From positions 186,001 to 250,000 of the forward strand of contig JAFDXL010000005.1 in assembly GCA_018267955.1 (NCBI GenBank): DNA of 64,000 bases, given 5' to 3'. Below the pieces are notes generated by a model that was not told the DNA's origin, did not search any database, and worked only from the letters and a program-made list of their open reading frames with translations. The position numbers and the translations under genes were made by a program. Source of the DNA: Bacteroidota bacterium. Its GTDB lineage: Bacteria; Bacteroidota; Bacteroidia; Chitinophagales; Chitinophagaceae. This document shows, one piece after another, positions 1-10,844 of the stretch. How positions within the stretch are numbered: position 1 is the first letter of the stretch; the number at the start of each line of letters is the position of its first letter.

Positions 1-3000
1 CTCGATTAACACCATTCCTATCACCCTTGAAATTCAACATTGTAGTATTCCTGTTGGCAAAACTACCAGACACCTTACTGAATCCATAAACATTATAGAG
101 GGATGTTGTTTTAAAATTGCTGGTATGTGAGATAAGGTTCGTACCAAAATCGCTATGGAGTGCATTGGTATCGTTTTTTGTCGGGTACAGATAATAAGAC
201 TGCTCGGGCCCTGTTTTACCGATGGCAAATTTGAGCTTTACAGCATTAGCGTAAGCCAGCGTAGTTTTTGTAATATCCACTTTAACTGTCGTAGTACAAT
301 TCGTAGGTGTCAGCGTAGCGCCTAATGCCTTTGCTATATTCTGTTGAAATGGATGCGCGTCGCATAGCGACATAGAAACACTCATAGTGCTTAGCGATCC
401 TGAAATAAAGTCAAGTATCTGGTTAGTATCAAAGAATGTCGCTAAATCCTGGTAATAAAGAGGGCTATATTGCAGTAGTCCCAGTTCCACGTAATCAGCA
501 GATGCCCTTGTTATTTTCTTTAGATCAACAATACCTGCATTACAGAGATCATTGGTAGCAATACCAACACTTGTCATAATGCTGGTAAGGCTATCATATG
601 TTAATGTTGTGATACTATGGCCATGCAAACAAAACCTGTTTCGAATAGTATCTTTCAACTCATCGATCTTTGCCTGCGTCACATTACACGTAGCTAGTGT
701 ATTTCCAATATAATCTACCAATTCCCGGCAAGAAACAGAATCTCCACTTTTCAGGTTATTTACGTCATTTGCTGTAATGCTGTCGGGTGTGCTCAAAAAT
801 GTGCCAAATGACTTGGTTACTGGTGTTCCCGTTCTTGTAGTAACAGAATCTATTCCGTTTGCCAGCATAGTATTGTCATCCAGGCCTGATTCAGAGGTAT
901 CACGGCTTAAATCATGCAACCTCAAATTTCCGCACGGTCCACATCCTCCGTCTAATAAACGCATTTTTTCTGCTAATCTTGCTTCACGATTAGAGACGTA
1001 TAAATCTATCAGGTTTCTGAAATATTCTTCTTTCAAGTTATCCGGATAAGTAGCGATATCGGCAGCAGTCATACCGCTATTAATATCATTACACACAGAT
1101 TCAATCATCGGCATCTCACTACCGCAAACGGTTTTCTGAAACGCTTCATCATCTATATTATTACTGTCACCGGCAGTTTTAGAAAGTTCATTGTAAGAAA
1201 GAAATGGATAGGTATATAACGGATCATTATTTACCAGGTCGGCCAGGTATGCTACCCCGGTAGATGTATATGCGGATACCGAGTTCATAGAGCTCAGAAC
1301 TTTGGCATATGGGTTATTCAAAAGGCCACATAGTTTCAGCTTACAATAGTCAGGATGGAGAGGTAATAATGCTGCGCCAACAGAATCATTAAATATCTCG
1401 ATCAGTTTTTGAGGATTGGTTTGTTTCAGATTATACGTCTTGCCACCAACCACTACATTGTCTTGGATACTATCGGCCTGGTATAAATATCTATCTTGCC
1501 CCTGTGCATAGCTGAATATAGAATTGGTTGTACCTGATAAGAACTGATTACCGGTGGTGGCATTGTATTGGCCATACTTAGCACGCGGATACATCTCCTT
1601 TATCATAGACAGCCTCAAATTGCCGCAAGGGTCATTAACACTTGTACACGGGAATTGAGCTTTTAGAAATTCTTCTTTCAGGAATTGGTCGAAACTTTTA
1701 TAACATCCCCCTGTAGTTTCCAGGTATTGATCTACAGATGCATTCAGATCATCCAGTTCAATGTAGGAAAGCTTATTCCAAAGATGATTCCCTTTAAACA
1801 GATAAGCAGCACTGTCTTTAGCAAATGACAGATTGGTCAGGGTGGTAACACCTACGCCGCCTAATGCTCCATCCTGCTGTAGTTTAATATTACCGCAGTT
1901 ATCAACCACTTCATAGAAATAATGGATCTTAGGCATAAGGCCTACCGAAATCGTAGAGCATGGCTTAAAAGGAACATACTCTATCTTGTATTGAAATGTA
2001 TAATTAGTCTGCGACTCTACGAAATAGGATCCGTTATTCCACCAGAAATCTCCCATTCGGTTATTAGGCACAGGAAGTAAATTAGACTTGAAAGTTTTAT
2101 TCACCGGGGAGTTACGAACACTTAATGCCAGGGTAGTAGCATCTGGTGTTCCTATCAGGCCGGATGCCACCATTTTACCTTCGTTATCTGTGATACTGAA
2201 CATATCCTGGTTATGGGCATCTGTAGTGATCATTTTCCTATAGTAGTTGGCCCGGCCTATATCTTGTCCAAAATATCTGTTAAGCTCTGCCTGTAATGGA
2301 GATCCATAGAGATATTGTGTTTGCCTGTCGTTACCTAACTGTAATGTAGATCCGGCTTGTCCTTCAAACAAAACCTTCTCACTATTTTCTGCGGCAAATA
2401 TTTTCCTAACAACCGGGTAGTTTTCAGCGTCAGGTATGTATGCATTTTTCCCGGTAGTATCTATATTGTTCCTCGAATAATATTGATTACTTACAGCATT
2501 AGAAGCCAACGGAGGAATAGGTATTTCCCGCGGCGGACAGAGAGTTGTATCAGGTAACCCATCGTACGATAGCTTATCATATTCTGTCGCACTTGCAGGA
2601 TGCATAAAATACGGCAGATATGAGAAATTGGGCGTATTGTTAACCGGTATAGGCAAACTATTTATCACAGCCCTTCCCTGGTAGTCATATAAGCTTTGTG
2701 CGATGATCGTTTGAGTGGGTTTTGAATTAAAACGTGTTTGCACCTGCTTAGGTTTCAGCAACCCATCATAGTAGGTCATCACCTCCTTATATTTACCATC
2801 CTCTACAAAATTCATCTTCAGGTCCCAGTTATAACCATCATGTGCAGAATTAGCTATTGTAATTGCAGAACCACTACTCCATGCACCATAAGATCGCGAT
2901 AACAAATCTGTTAAACTGGGTCTAACCATGCGTACACGATAGCTGAGCGTACCTTCTTTTCTTGCAACAGGTATGTTAAAACTGTTATTATTGGTAAAAA

Positions 3001-3796
3001 TGCGGGTTGCATTATTCCTAAAATCGGCAGGTGGCCCGCCCGGCACTGTATAGGTCCACTCCACTTCATAACCTGCGGGTTTTACATTTCCGCTCCATTG
3101 CAGGTGCACGATACCCTTAGAACTAATACTGTCTATCGCCGAAAGACCACTCATGGCTAACGAACTATATGTAGAAAATTCTTGAACGAATATATCCCCG
3201 TAGACATACACAAAGGATGGAACCGTTGACGCCGCGGAAGGTGAAAGTGTAGTAAGGGTGAGACTAGAACCAGAACCGGTTACTTCAACAACATCTTTCA
3301 CAACGATCTTCAGCTTATGATAGGCACCTGTTATTTGGAAAGCCCTGTCGTTTATTAGTTGCAGCGAGTCCCTATCATAACTAACAGACAGAGTATCATC
3401 TGTGATAATTGATTTATATGTTGGGGATGTCGGATCATCAATGCCGTAAACATCGTATTGTATCAGGTAAGTGAATTTTTGCCGTTGCCCAACATTCGGT
3501 GATTGAACATTTACTTTAAGACTTACCAAGCTAATAAGACTTTTAATTGTGAATCCAGACCCTGTGGTCGGCCCTGTCATCGAACCGTAATGTCCCTGTT
3601 GCACATAGAATATATCATCCCCGGGTGTTGATACAATACTTTGCAGTGACAAGGAATCTACATACCGATCTGATGAAAAATCAAATGTTTGGCCGGAGGT
3701 ACGCGCATGGAATAGCAAGAGCGTCAATGCCGTGGCACAAAATGCAACTACGTATTTCCTTAAGAATATTGTGGTAATGCTATTGATTGTTTTCAT
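1..3796 (-). CDS. Giant exported RHS-associated protein with Fn3-like domain, C-terminus beyond window
   Basis: This frame is open from the ATG at 3796 to the left edge, at least 1,265 residues, with no stop seen. The N-terminus has a basic start and a hydrophobic stretch ending near residue 35 (…TSGQ), an export signal. A fibronectin-III-like segment lies around residues 200-290, followed by a stretch typical of Bacteroidota RHS-family (DUF6443-like) proteins, with YYDG and 'SLYDYQGRAV' near residues 350-380. Three CGN[LI][RK]L motifs have their Cys at about residues 634, 724 and 955. The start overlaps the stop of the upstream gene as ATGA, so the two are probably translationally coupled. 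The downstream end, where an RHS core or effector domain would sit, is not in the window. Family placement is an inference from pattern; export and length are seen directly. Confidence 0.75.
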   Translation of the reverse strand, partial: MKTINSITTIFLRKYVVAFCATALTLLLFHARTSGQTFDFSSDRYVDSLSLQSIVSTPGDDIFYVQQGHYGSMTGPTTGSGFTIKSLISLVSLKVNVQSPNVGQRQKFTYLIQYDVYGIDDPTSPTYKSIITDDTLSVSYDRDSLQLINDRAFQITGAYHKLKIVVKDVVEVTGSGSSLTLTTLSPSAASTVPSFVYVYGDIFVQEFSTYSSLAMSGLSAIDSISSKGIVHLQWSGNVKPAGYEVEWTYTVPGGPPADFRNNATRIFTNNNSFNIPVARKEGTLSYRVRMVRPSLTDLLSRSYGAWSSGSAITIANSAHDGYNWDLKMNFVEDGKYKEVMTYYDGLLKPKQVQTRFNSKPTQTIIAQSLYDYQGRAVINSLPIPVNNTPNFSYLPYFMHPASATEYDKLSYDGLPDTTLCPPREIPIPPLASNAVSNQYYSRNNIDTTGKNAYIPDAENYPVVRKIFAAENSEKVLFEGQAGSTLQLGNDRQTQYLYGSPLQAELNRYFGQDIGRANYYRKMITTDAHNQDMFSITDNEGKMVASGLIGTPDATTLALSVRNSPVNKTFKSNLLPVPNNRMGDFWWNNGSYFVESQTNYTFQYKIEYVPFKPCSTISVGLMPKIHYFYEVVDNCGNIKLQQDGALGGVGVTTLTNLSFAKDSAAYLFKGNHLWNKLSYIELDDLNASVDQYLETTGGCYKSFDQFLKEEFLKAQFPCTSVNDPCGNLRLSMIKEMYPRAKYGQYNATTGNQFLSGTTNSIFSYAQGQDRYLYQADSIQDNVVVGGKTYNLKQTNPQKLIEIFNDSVGAALLPLHPDYCKLKLCGLLNNPYAKVLSSMNSVSAYTSTGVAYLADLVNNDPLYTYPFLSYNELSKTAGDSNNIDDEAFQKTVCGSEMPMIESVCNDINSGMTAADIATYPDNLKEEYFRNLIDLYVSNREARLAEKMRLLDGGCGPCGNLRLHDLSRDTSESGLDDNTMLANGIDSVTTRTGTPVTKSFGTFLSTPDSITANDVNNLKSGDSVSCRELVDYIGNTLATCNVTQAKIDELKDTIRNRFCLHGHSITTLTYDSLTSIMTSVGIATNDLCNAGIVDLKKITRASADYVELGLLQYSPLYYQDLATFFDTNQILDFISGSLSTMSVSMSLCDAHPFQQNIAKALGATLTPTNCTTTVKVDITKTTLAYANAVKLKFAIGKTGPEQSYYLYPTKNDTNALHSDFGTNLISHTSNFKTTSLYNVYGFSKVSGSFANRNTTMLNFKGDRNGVNR

Positions 3797-4554
3797 AGCA
3801 GAGAAAATTTATAATTAGAGTACTTTTTTAGTTTCACAGTCCATCCATCCCATTCTAAAAAATCGGATAACCTGGACGGTATATCGGGTATATTATTGTA
3901 AGCAAACTTGTCGTATATAGTTGTTAGTATTCTATACCTGGTGTTTCCATCAAGATCTTTAGCGTATGCCTCTTTATTAGTATATTCATAGTACACCACC
4001 TTAGAATCTTTATTAAACCTGATCTTCATACTCATCAACATCGCGTCTCTTAAATTCTTCGGCACTATGGATATTTCTTCCAGTTCACCTTTAGAATCCC
4101 AGGTAACATTGCAATCCTTCATTACGTACTTATTGAATGCTTCTCTGTCATTACGCTCAAAATTGGAATCTAATAAGGACTCGAGTTCTACATTCTGCTT
4201 CAGCTTAACCTCTTTTTCCAGCACTTGCCTGATACTATCAGAAATGTTAAACGTAACCGTCTTTAGTTCGTGATTAACGATCAGTTCTCCCTGGGAGGCC
4301 TCAACATGCTCTACAAGCCGCGACTTATAAAAAGTAGATCCATTTTTATAAATAAGTTTTGATGTATCGCGCACATTTTTGCCACCGCTTTTATAACTGA
4401 CCCCGACAATGGCTTCACATGAATAAGGTGCCGTTCCATGAAACATAGAGGTGAGCTCCAAAAACTTGGCATAGGTAGCACCTGTACTGTGCTGGGCCGT
4501 AACGCTTTTACAAACCGCAAGGGTAACTACCATTATCAATAATTTCTTACGCAT
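3793..4554 (-). CDS. Exported protein of unknown function, 253 aa
   Basis: A signal peptide is visible at residues 1-20 (MRKKLLIMVV…TAQ). The rest is soluble, lysine- and glutamate-rich, with mixed beta strands and a C-terminal run that includes 'FLEWDGWTVKLKKY'. I do not recognise the family. It sits between the 2,090-residue protein (1 base upstream of its start) and the giant protein (ATGA overlap at its end), so it belongs to the same transcript and is likely periplasmic or surface-attached. By position it could be an accessory or assembly partner of the two large proteins; nothing in the sequence proves this. Confidence 0.7.
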   Translation of the reverse strand: MRKKLLIMVVTLAVCKSVTAQHSTGATYAKFLELTSMFHGTAPYSCEAIVGVSYKSGGKNVRDTSKLIYKNGSTFYKSRLVEHVEASQGELIVNHELKTVTFNISDSIRQVLEKEVKLKQNVELESLLDSNFERNDREAFNKYVMKDCNVTWDSKGELEEISIVPKNLRDAMLMSMKIRFNKDSKVVYYEYTNKEAYAKDLDGNTRYRILTTIYDKFAYNNIPDIPSRLSDFLEWDGWTVKLKKYSNYKFSLL

Positions 4555-4555
4555 A

Positions 4556-7500
4556 TTATTTCACAATGGTGTTTTTCACATTTTCAGTGATGGTTATAAT
4601 TCCTTTCTCTGTTTCTTTCTTCAGACGAACAAGTTGATTCCTATTATTGTATTCATAGTAAGTCGCATAATTATTCTCGTCCAAAATCGCCATTAGATAA
4701 GTTCTGAAAGGATGATATACGTATGTCTTAACATTTGCCCCGCTAGGATACACTCTCAGATCGTCATAGTTCTGGCCACCCGGGAAAGTCAATGTCACTG
4801 TACTGGCATCATTGACCGTCACTGTAAGGCGATACAAAGTCCATCCATCTATACTATTAGAAACTCTATCCAGCGCCCTTGTAGTGCCGACCGGCGATGT
4901 AATAGAAGGAGCGCTCGAGCCTTTTACCCAAACCTCATAAGTATATTTATTGTTAGTAAAATTATCCAGGTTAAAGTCAAATAACTTAGGATAGTAGGCC
5001 TTGGTAGTTGATGCATACTTTTTAGGGGTCATGTTAACCGTCATTGACGAGCTATTTACCGCAATAGAATACAATCCGCTATGCGCCTGTGTATTATCCA
5101 GCGAAAATGAACCGGAAATATTTCCACCACCACCCTGTGAAGTATTAAACACATCATAACCAGAGGCAACAGTGCCAGATCTCGACATACTATTTTGAAA
5201 TGGGGAGAATAAAAAGTCGGTTATACCATTATATAACTTTATCTGCCGCATATCTTCGAATGTTTCGGCCCAGGTCTGGCCAAATTTGCCGTTGGCTGTT
5301 ACATACATAACTTTCTGAGTTGTAGGCGATGTAAAAATGGAACTGTTTATTCCCAAAGCATTCATATCTCCCACCGGCCCTACGGATGGAATCGAAGTTG
5401 TTACAGTATCTGCCGTGAACCACACGGCATTAGTATAGCTAGCATTAGCAACGGTCAAATAACTGCTGGCGGTGTAATTATTGAACAACGCCTTTAAAGG
5501 CACAAAACCCTGTGAACTATCATACCTGTTAGGCAGCCAGTAATACCAGTTTGGCAGGTAGCCATTACCTCTTTGCAAATGCGTAGTTGAATTTGGCTCC
5601 TTACGATCACCGTGAAGTGCATAGGTAGCGTTTACATATGGTTGATTGATTAACCCGGTAGAGACCGGATTATAAACTGATGCATTTAAATCTCCATTAG
5701 GAATTGAATAAGCACTTTCATAACGGGTAGCAGCAGCATTGATTGTCGGTTTTAAGAAACTTGGCACCCTGCAACCTGTACCGTATGGGGAAGTTGCGAC
5801 AGAGTCTGTCACAACGAACGGATCTTTCAATGTCTGATAATTACCGGCAGAGATAGTCAGCATATTCTTCCTTCCAGACCGATATTTAAATACAGACTGA
5901 ACGCTCAGCCAACTATAGTTCAACGGATCTCCGGCAGTAAATCCACTAACCTTATAAGGCGTTACATTCACCTTGTATGTGGCTCCGGTAGTCAAAGCAT
6001 TACCATACCTCATAGCTAAAGGATCCGGATCCGAGGAGTGATTCTTAAGAACCAAAACGTCCATTACATACAGTCTATACCACTGCGGCGTAGGGTTAGT
6101 ACTGGCAGTAGCATATACAAATAATTCATCTCCCTGGTGGAATAGATCCTCTGAGGTGGTGAATGAAGAATGTAGCAGCGTGCTACCTTTTAAATACTCA
6201 TAATTTGCACTAGACGGTGTAGTTGTAAAATTAAGAGTGCCACTAAGTATGCCTTCAATTCCTGTGCCTGTTCCTAGAAATGGATACTCCATATAGGAAG
6301 GCTCAAAATTTGTTTTAGTCCAGTAAGCGGGTATATTGGTAGAATATATATCATCTCCGTACTTGTCTTTTACTACCTGCACAACAGCAGAACCGGTCAC
6401 CGGATCATAGTATTTATTTTCTACAATTTTCTCAGCGCCTTCATCATACGTCCGGACGCTTTTTAATATACCATACCTATTAATAATCTTAGTAGTTGTG
6501 GTTGATTTAAAATAGTCGAGGTGTTTATGAGTACTTTCAGTCCATGTAAATTTTGGAACTACATATGGCGGAATACATATTTTCACACCTCCACCTCTTT
6601 GTGACCTTATTCGTGTTTCATTTGACACTACTTCACGGCTATCAGAGCAAACGTCTATATCTACACCAAGTGTTTTGCTATGCACCTTGATATTTGCTCT
6701 CGGAAACGGGCCTGTACCTTGTTGTGATTGATTGCTCTCTATATCCTGGTAATTACATAGTTCAGGAGGTCCTGAACTCTCATGCTGTAGAACGTTTACG
6801 TCATTCGAAAGCCTGTTCCCGTTACATTGATAAAAGTACTCTGTGGAACTTACTAGCTCTTGCTTACCATTTTTTGGCAGCAGACGATAACTATACGTAG
6901 CCTTAGGCTTGCCATGCATGTCATTCGTTTCGATTACGAAGCTTTGCTTTACATCATAGCTATTACTGGAAGACGAAAGTGTATTGGATACCCCGATAAA
7001 GCTTAATAGTATATCTCGTATTCCCGGATTAGGATAATCTTTATCTTGTACCTCCTCTACCGTCTTGGGCCCGAAGCTGGAGAAGAATGGGAAATCCTTC
7101 GCGGTATAGAATGTTTGTACCAGTTTTGATTGAGCCGACCTGGCGTATCCTTTATGTATACTTTCAATAGTGACCATACTGTATCCCACGGAGCCTGTAG
7201 GATAAAAAGATTCACCTACTGGATCCTCCTTTAGCATTTCCACAGGATCATACGGAGGATAATTGGATGGATTACTACTTAGCCTATAAGAAGATCCTGA
7301 ACGTTTTGGATTTTCTTCGCCTCCCAGTAAAGGCTCGTACGATGCAACTCCTGAAGATAGGCCATTGTTATCCTTGTAAGAATAAGTGTAACCTATGAGT
7401 GAAGAAGATTCGCCGCTGGTTGCGTTCCAATCATCATCAAATGTCAATTTTGATACCCTTGAGCCACCACCAATTTTAGGCTTCGTCATTGCTATCTTTA

Positions 7501-10500
7501 CATAGCTTTTATTTTTTATAAAATTGTGTCCCGCCTGGTAGTCCTTCATCAATTCTTTAATAGAGTTCCTACCCAAAACGGCATCGGCTACTTGTTTGGC
7601 TGCTTTCTTTAACCTCGCTAGCTGATTAGCGTTTTGACCACTGGACTGTTCATTTTCCTGGAAGTAAAGCTGATCAGTGGCAAATGCTCTTGCCATATTA
7701 ATAGCCGCATTTGTCATAGGACTTGGCGTCACATTTGTCCCTTTTAGACTGACATTCTTAACCTTAATATATATATACCCTGCATCGTTAGGACAATTTC
7801 CTATGCTTTCTACCTCCGCATATCCTTTAACCTGGTCGAAAGTAGAAAACGCGTTTCCGCCAATATTGATATTGAACGAGAAATACATCAGGTCAGATCC
7901 ATTCAATAAGAAGCTTCTGTAGTCTCCTGTTAAACCATCCGGCTTTTTAACGTATATATATGAATTAGAGTTCAGTCCATGATCGTATAGGCCAAATACA
8001 TCGGTAGCAGTCAGGTTTGGCGAATTGCCCACACCTTCAACCTGGGTCAATGCCATTGCTCTTTTATCCTGCACATAAGAATAGTCGTCCGCTTCATAGT
8101 CGATATTTATCTTGCCACCCGATGGAAGACCAATGGAATTCAAATGAAACGCGCTGGCATTCTTATCTTTATCAGCTCTGTTTTCCTGGTCTATGTATGG
8201 AAATTCACATAATGGAATGCTGCGATTGTTAGGGCAGTAGTTACCCCAGCCATCTTTATCTCCAAGATTGTATGCTGGGTTGAAACTTTCATAACCAAAA
8301 TCATATGTTTCGGCAAATTGTATGGGCTCATCACCGTGTCTTACCCGTAGTTTCACCAAACGCAATTTCCCACTGCTATCCGCAGTTGTATCACTCGAGT
8401 TTGGCATAAATTGTGACGCCTTATAATCATAATCGAAATAGATGGTCTTCAGTGGCACAGCATTAGCCTGGTTTATATAGCGGTCATGTTTGTAGAAATA
8501 CTTTACAGAATCTAACCTTTGCATTTTGGCGTAGGTAGACTTGGCTGTATTATACGGAGCTACGGCATTAGGATGATTATTCCTCATTACTTCACTTTTC
8601 GTATCTCTGCCATCTTTCCTATCACTTAAGTAAAACTCAACAACATAATTCTTTGATTCTATGGAATGCGCATACCATAGCTGCTTGGAACCAGCAACAT
8701 AGGATGCCATATTGTCAAACTTTGTAAGCTTAACGCCTTCATTTAACAATGCAAGATTTGAATCCTTATCTGAAAATGGAACTCTCCAGCGATAATCATC
8801 TTCCGCTTTTGTATAGTTAAATTTGATAAAAGTTCCCAGGTCATCGTCTGAAAACCCGTTGTTGGTGACATCTACATAGTCAGGCGAATACACTCCATTC
8901 AACAAATAAGATGTAGCATATCCGGGCGTTACTGTCGATTTATATAGATCATCTCTTTTTTCACCGAGATAATTATACTCATCTTCATGAACAAATTTCA
9001 TCACGCCTTCCCTTTGGCGATAATTACTTGTATTAAAACCACTGACGCGAAACGCTACTTCAGTCTTAACATTATTATTTACAGGTGTAGCATACACATA
9101 TGTCTGGCCGGATGCATTTGTATTTATTACTGCACCTATTTTAGATGCTTCAGCCCTGTTGATCTGGGTTTTTGTGCTAAGGTTAGCAGGGAATGAGTTC
9201 TTAGCATAACTCACCAATGTTTTCGGTATAACCGTTTGGGGTAAGTTATTAATATCATCATTGGTATACACTGCAAGTGGCTCGGCTGTTACTTGCCTTT
9301 TCTTATCCGTATTCCCTCTAACCTGGTCAGCAGTGTTAAACGCGTAATCTCCGTATCCGCCAACTTGGTTAATGTAATCATCATCTGCCATAGAAGATGA
9401 GCCGCAAGCTTTAAAAAACAGGTTTCTGTCCTTCCCATTCGATTTACGATAAGGGATCACATCATCGGCACATCCCCCACTTGCAACAAACCCTTCCGTA
9501 GACGTTTTAATATTATCATATCTCAGTGTCACGCCTATCCAGCACGTTAAAGACATATGGGCCTTTATAGTCACCTGGTTCGTTTTATTATGCATGTCTG
9601 AGTTCTTAAATTCAATCCTGGGATCTCTCACCACACCAAAATCATTTCTATCAGCCCTAAACGTGTTGCTGGCATCATGGGCTGTAGAACTAAACACGTC
9701 GAATGTTTTCATAGCGGGCGGAAGAAATGGCACCGCCTTATTAATGCCGGCATCATTATCGCGCGTAAAATCTAACATATCAGACGCCGTAGCATTTTCC
9801 GCATACATATAGCCATATCCCTTGTGTACAGAGCTATTGCCATATGTAGTAGTGGCAGTATTGTTACTGACTGTAATGCCCAATCCAAGATCTAAACCAA
9901 GGTTTTCTATTAACCCTAGTGTAACGCCAAGATCTAACTTAAATGCCTTACCATTTGCTGTGTAGATATAAGGACTGGTTATCTGCGGTACTGAATTACT
10001 GACACTGTTAATGAAGCTTTTCTGAACCTCGTACGTAATGTTATTTAAGTTAAAACTACCAACCACATTGGGCTGTTCCCAACCACTAATGGTGTTAAAG
10101 GTCCTGTTTACAGATCTGCCTAACCCTACTGAAAAATAGTCCCCTGCAGAAAGTCCTGCATTGAACCCTGCATATACCGTCACGGAGCCGCCGGTACTTG
10201 AATTTGCAGCCAGTGTTACACCTGCACTCGCGGTTGCGCTAAACGGCCCGGCATTAACGCCGGCATACACACCACCACCTACAGATAAACCCACCGATTT
10301 GCCGATATAATTATCATCATCTTTTGTGAAACCCAGGCTTGACTGGACACCTGCGCTTACACCGACACCGTCAGTTATACCAGCCTGCACTCCAAAACTC
10401 GGCTCCAGGCTCACACCAATGCTGTTAACTTCCCTGGTCTTAATATTTTGATAACTCTTTATCTCTTCGCCGTTCATATCATCAGGCAATCCACGTACCA

Positions 10501-10828
10501 TTCGATTTAATGTTCCGACGTTTACATTCCATCCATATCCAACCCATGAAGCTTCTTCTTCAATGTTTGATGTTGGTCTGTAAACCAGGTTCAATGGATA
10601 TCCATCTACTTCAAGAAGAGGTATGTTATAACTAAAGTCACCGCTAAAGGGATCAACTAAAGAAGTAGTTGCCAGCGGCGTAAATCCCTGGAACTCGGGT
10701 TGTGAAGGGCCTGATGTTAAGGCTAAAGACCTCAGGGGTATTACCAATTCACTAAACATCACAACAAATAATGTCGCTGATATTTTTCTTTTGTGCCTGG
10801 CAATAGATTTAAAAGCACTCGCTTTCAT
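4556..10828 (-). CDS. Very large exported RHS-related surface protein, 2,090 aa
   Basis: The N-terminus has an export signal and then the segment 'GPSQPEFQGFTPL…DPFSGDFSYNIPLLEVDGYP' (about residues 40-80) and 'ASWVGYGWNVNVGTLNR' (about 93-110), which are hallmarks of SpvB/RHS-type proteins of Bacteroidota. Residues about 135-250 are glycine/alanine-rich. A jelly-roll-like, carbohydrate-binding-type segment occupies about residues 1850-2020. The end has RHS/YD-like motifs (YDDLRVYP, 'TYVYHPFRTYLMAILDEN', YYEYNNRNQLVRLKK). No RHSG/DPxG core-closing motif is seen, so this is more like the shell half than a complete toxin-bearing RHS protein. It is the centre of a seven-gene exported-protein operon. 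Whether it is a toxin shell, adhesin or structural surface protein cannot be decided from sequence. Confidence 0.8.
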   Translation of the reverse strand: MKASAFKSIARHKRKISATLFVVMFSELVIPLRSLALTSGPSQPEFQGFTPLATTSLVDPFSGDFSYNIPLLEVDGYPLNLVYRPTSNIEEEASWVGYGWNVNVGTLNRMVRGLPDDMNGEEIKSYQNIKTREVNSIGVSLEPSFGVQAGITDGVGVSAGVQSSLGFTKDDDNYIGKSVGLSVGGGVYAGVNAGPFSATASAGVTLAANSSTGGSVTVYAGFNAGLSAGDYFSVGLGRSVNRTFNTISGWEQPNVVGSFNLNNITYEVQKSFINSVSNSVPQITSPYIYTANGKAFKLDLGVTLGLIENLGLDLGLGITVSNNTATTTYGNSSVHKGYGYMYAENATASDMLDFTRDNDAGINKAVPFLPPAMKTFDVFSSTAHDASNTFRADRNDFGVVRDPRIEFKNSDMHNKTNQVTIKAHMSLTCWIGVTLRYDNIKTSTEGFVASGGCADDVIPYRKSNGKDRNLFFKACGSSSMADDDYINQVGGYGDYAFNTADQVRGNTDKKRQVTAEPLAVYTNDDINNLPQTVIPKTLVSYAKNSFPANLSTKTQINRAEASKIGAVINTNASGQTYVYATPVNNNVKTEVAFRVSGFNTSNYRQREGVMKFVHEDEYNYLGEKRDDLYKSTVTPGYATSYLLNGVYSPDYVDVTNNGFSDDDLGTFIKFNYTKAEDDYRWRVPFSDKDSNLALLNEGVKLTKFDNMASYVAGSKQLWYAHSIESKNYVVEFYLSDRKDGRDTKSEVMRNNHPNAVAPYNTAKSTYAKMQRLDSVKYFYKHDRYINQANAVPLKTIYFDYDYKASQFMPNSSDTTADSSGKLRLVKLRVRHGDEPIQFAETYDFGYESFNPAYNLGDKDGWGNYCPNNRSIPLCEFPYIDQENRADKDKNASAFHLNSIGLPSGGKINIDYEADDYSYVQDKRAMALTQVEGVGNSPNLTATDVFGLYDHGLNSNSYIYVKKPDGLTGDYRSFLLNGSDLMYFSFNINIGGNAFSTFDQVKGYAEVESIGNCPNDAGYIYIKVKNVSLKGTNVTPSPMTNAAINMARAFATDQLYFQENEQSSGQNANQLARLKKAAKQVADAVLGRNSIKELMKDYQAGHNFIKNKSYVKIAMTKPKIGGGSRVSKLTFDDDWNATSGESSSLIGYTYSYKDNNGLSSGVASYEPLLGGEENPKRSGSSYRLSSNPSNYPPYDPVEMLKEDPVGESFYPTGSVGYSMVTIESIHKGYARSAQSKLVQTFYTAKDFPFFSSFGPKTVEEVQDKDYPNPGIRDILLSFIGVSNTLSSSSNSYDVKQSFVIETNDMHGKPKATYSYRLLPKNGKQELVSSTEYFYQCNGNRLSNDVNVLQHESSGPPELCNYQDIESNQSQQGTGPFPRANIKVHSKTLGVDIDVCSDSREVVSNETRIRSQRGGGVKICIPPYVVPKFTWTESTHKHLDYFKSTTTTKIINRYGILKSVRTYDEGAEKIVENKYYDPVTGSAVVQVVKDKYGDDIYSTNIPAYWTKTNFEPSYMEYPFLGTGTGIEGILSGTLNFTTTPSSANYEYLKGSTLLHSSFTTSEDLFHQGDELFVYATASTNPTPQWYRLYVMDVLVLKNHSSDPDPLAMRYGNALTTGATYKVNVTPYKVSGFTAGDPLNYSWLSVQSVFKYRSGRKNMLTISAGNYQTLKDPFVVTDSVATSPYGTGCRVPSFLKPTINAAATRYESAYSIPNGDLNASVYNPVSTGLINQPYVNATYALHGDRKEPNSTTHLQRGNGYLPNWYYWLPNRYDSSQGFVPLKALFNNYTASSYLTVANASYTNAVWFTADTVTTSIPSVGPVGDMNALGINSSIFTSPTTQKVMYVTANGKFGQTWAETFEDMRQIKLYNGITDFLFSPFQNSMSRSGTVASGYDVFNTSQGGGGNISGSFSLDNTQAHSGLYSIAVNSSSMTVNMTPKKYASTTKAYYPKLFDFNLDNFTNNKYTYEVWVKGSSAPSITSPVGTTRALDRVSNSIDGWTLYRLTVTVNDASTVTLTFPGGQNYDDLRVYPSGANVKTYVYHPFRTYLMAILDENNYATYYEYNNRNQLVRLKKETEKGIITITENVKNTIVK

Positions 10829-10844
10829 ATGACTTCGTTTATTG

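Noticed and set aside
4712-9812. Short rightward frames inside the 2,090-residue gene
   Set aside because: They are shadows without signals, family motifs or promoters.
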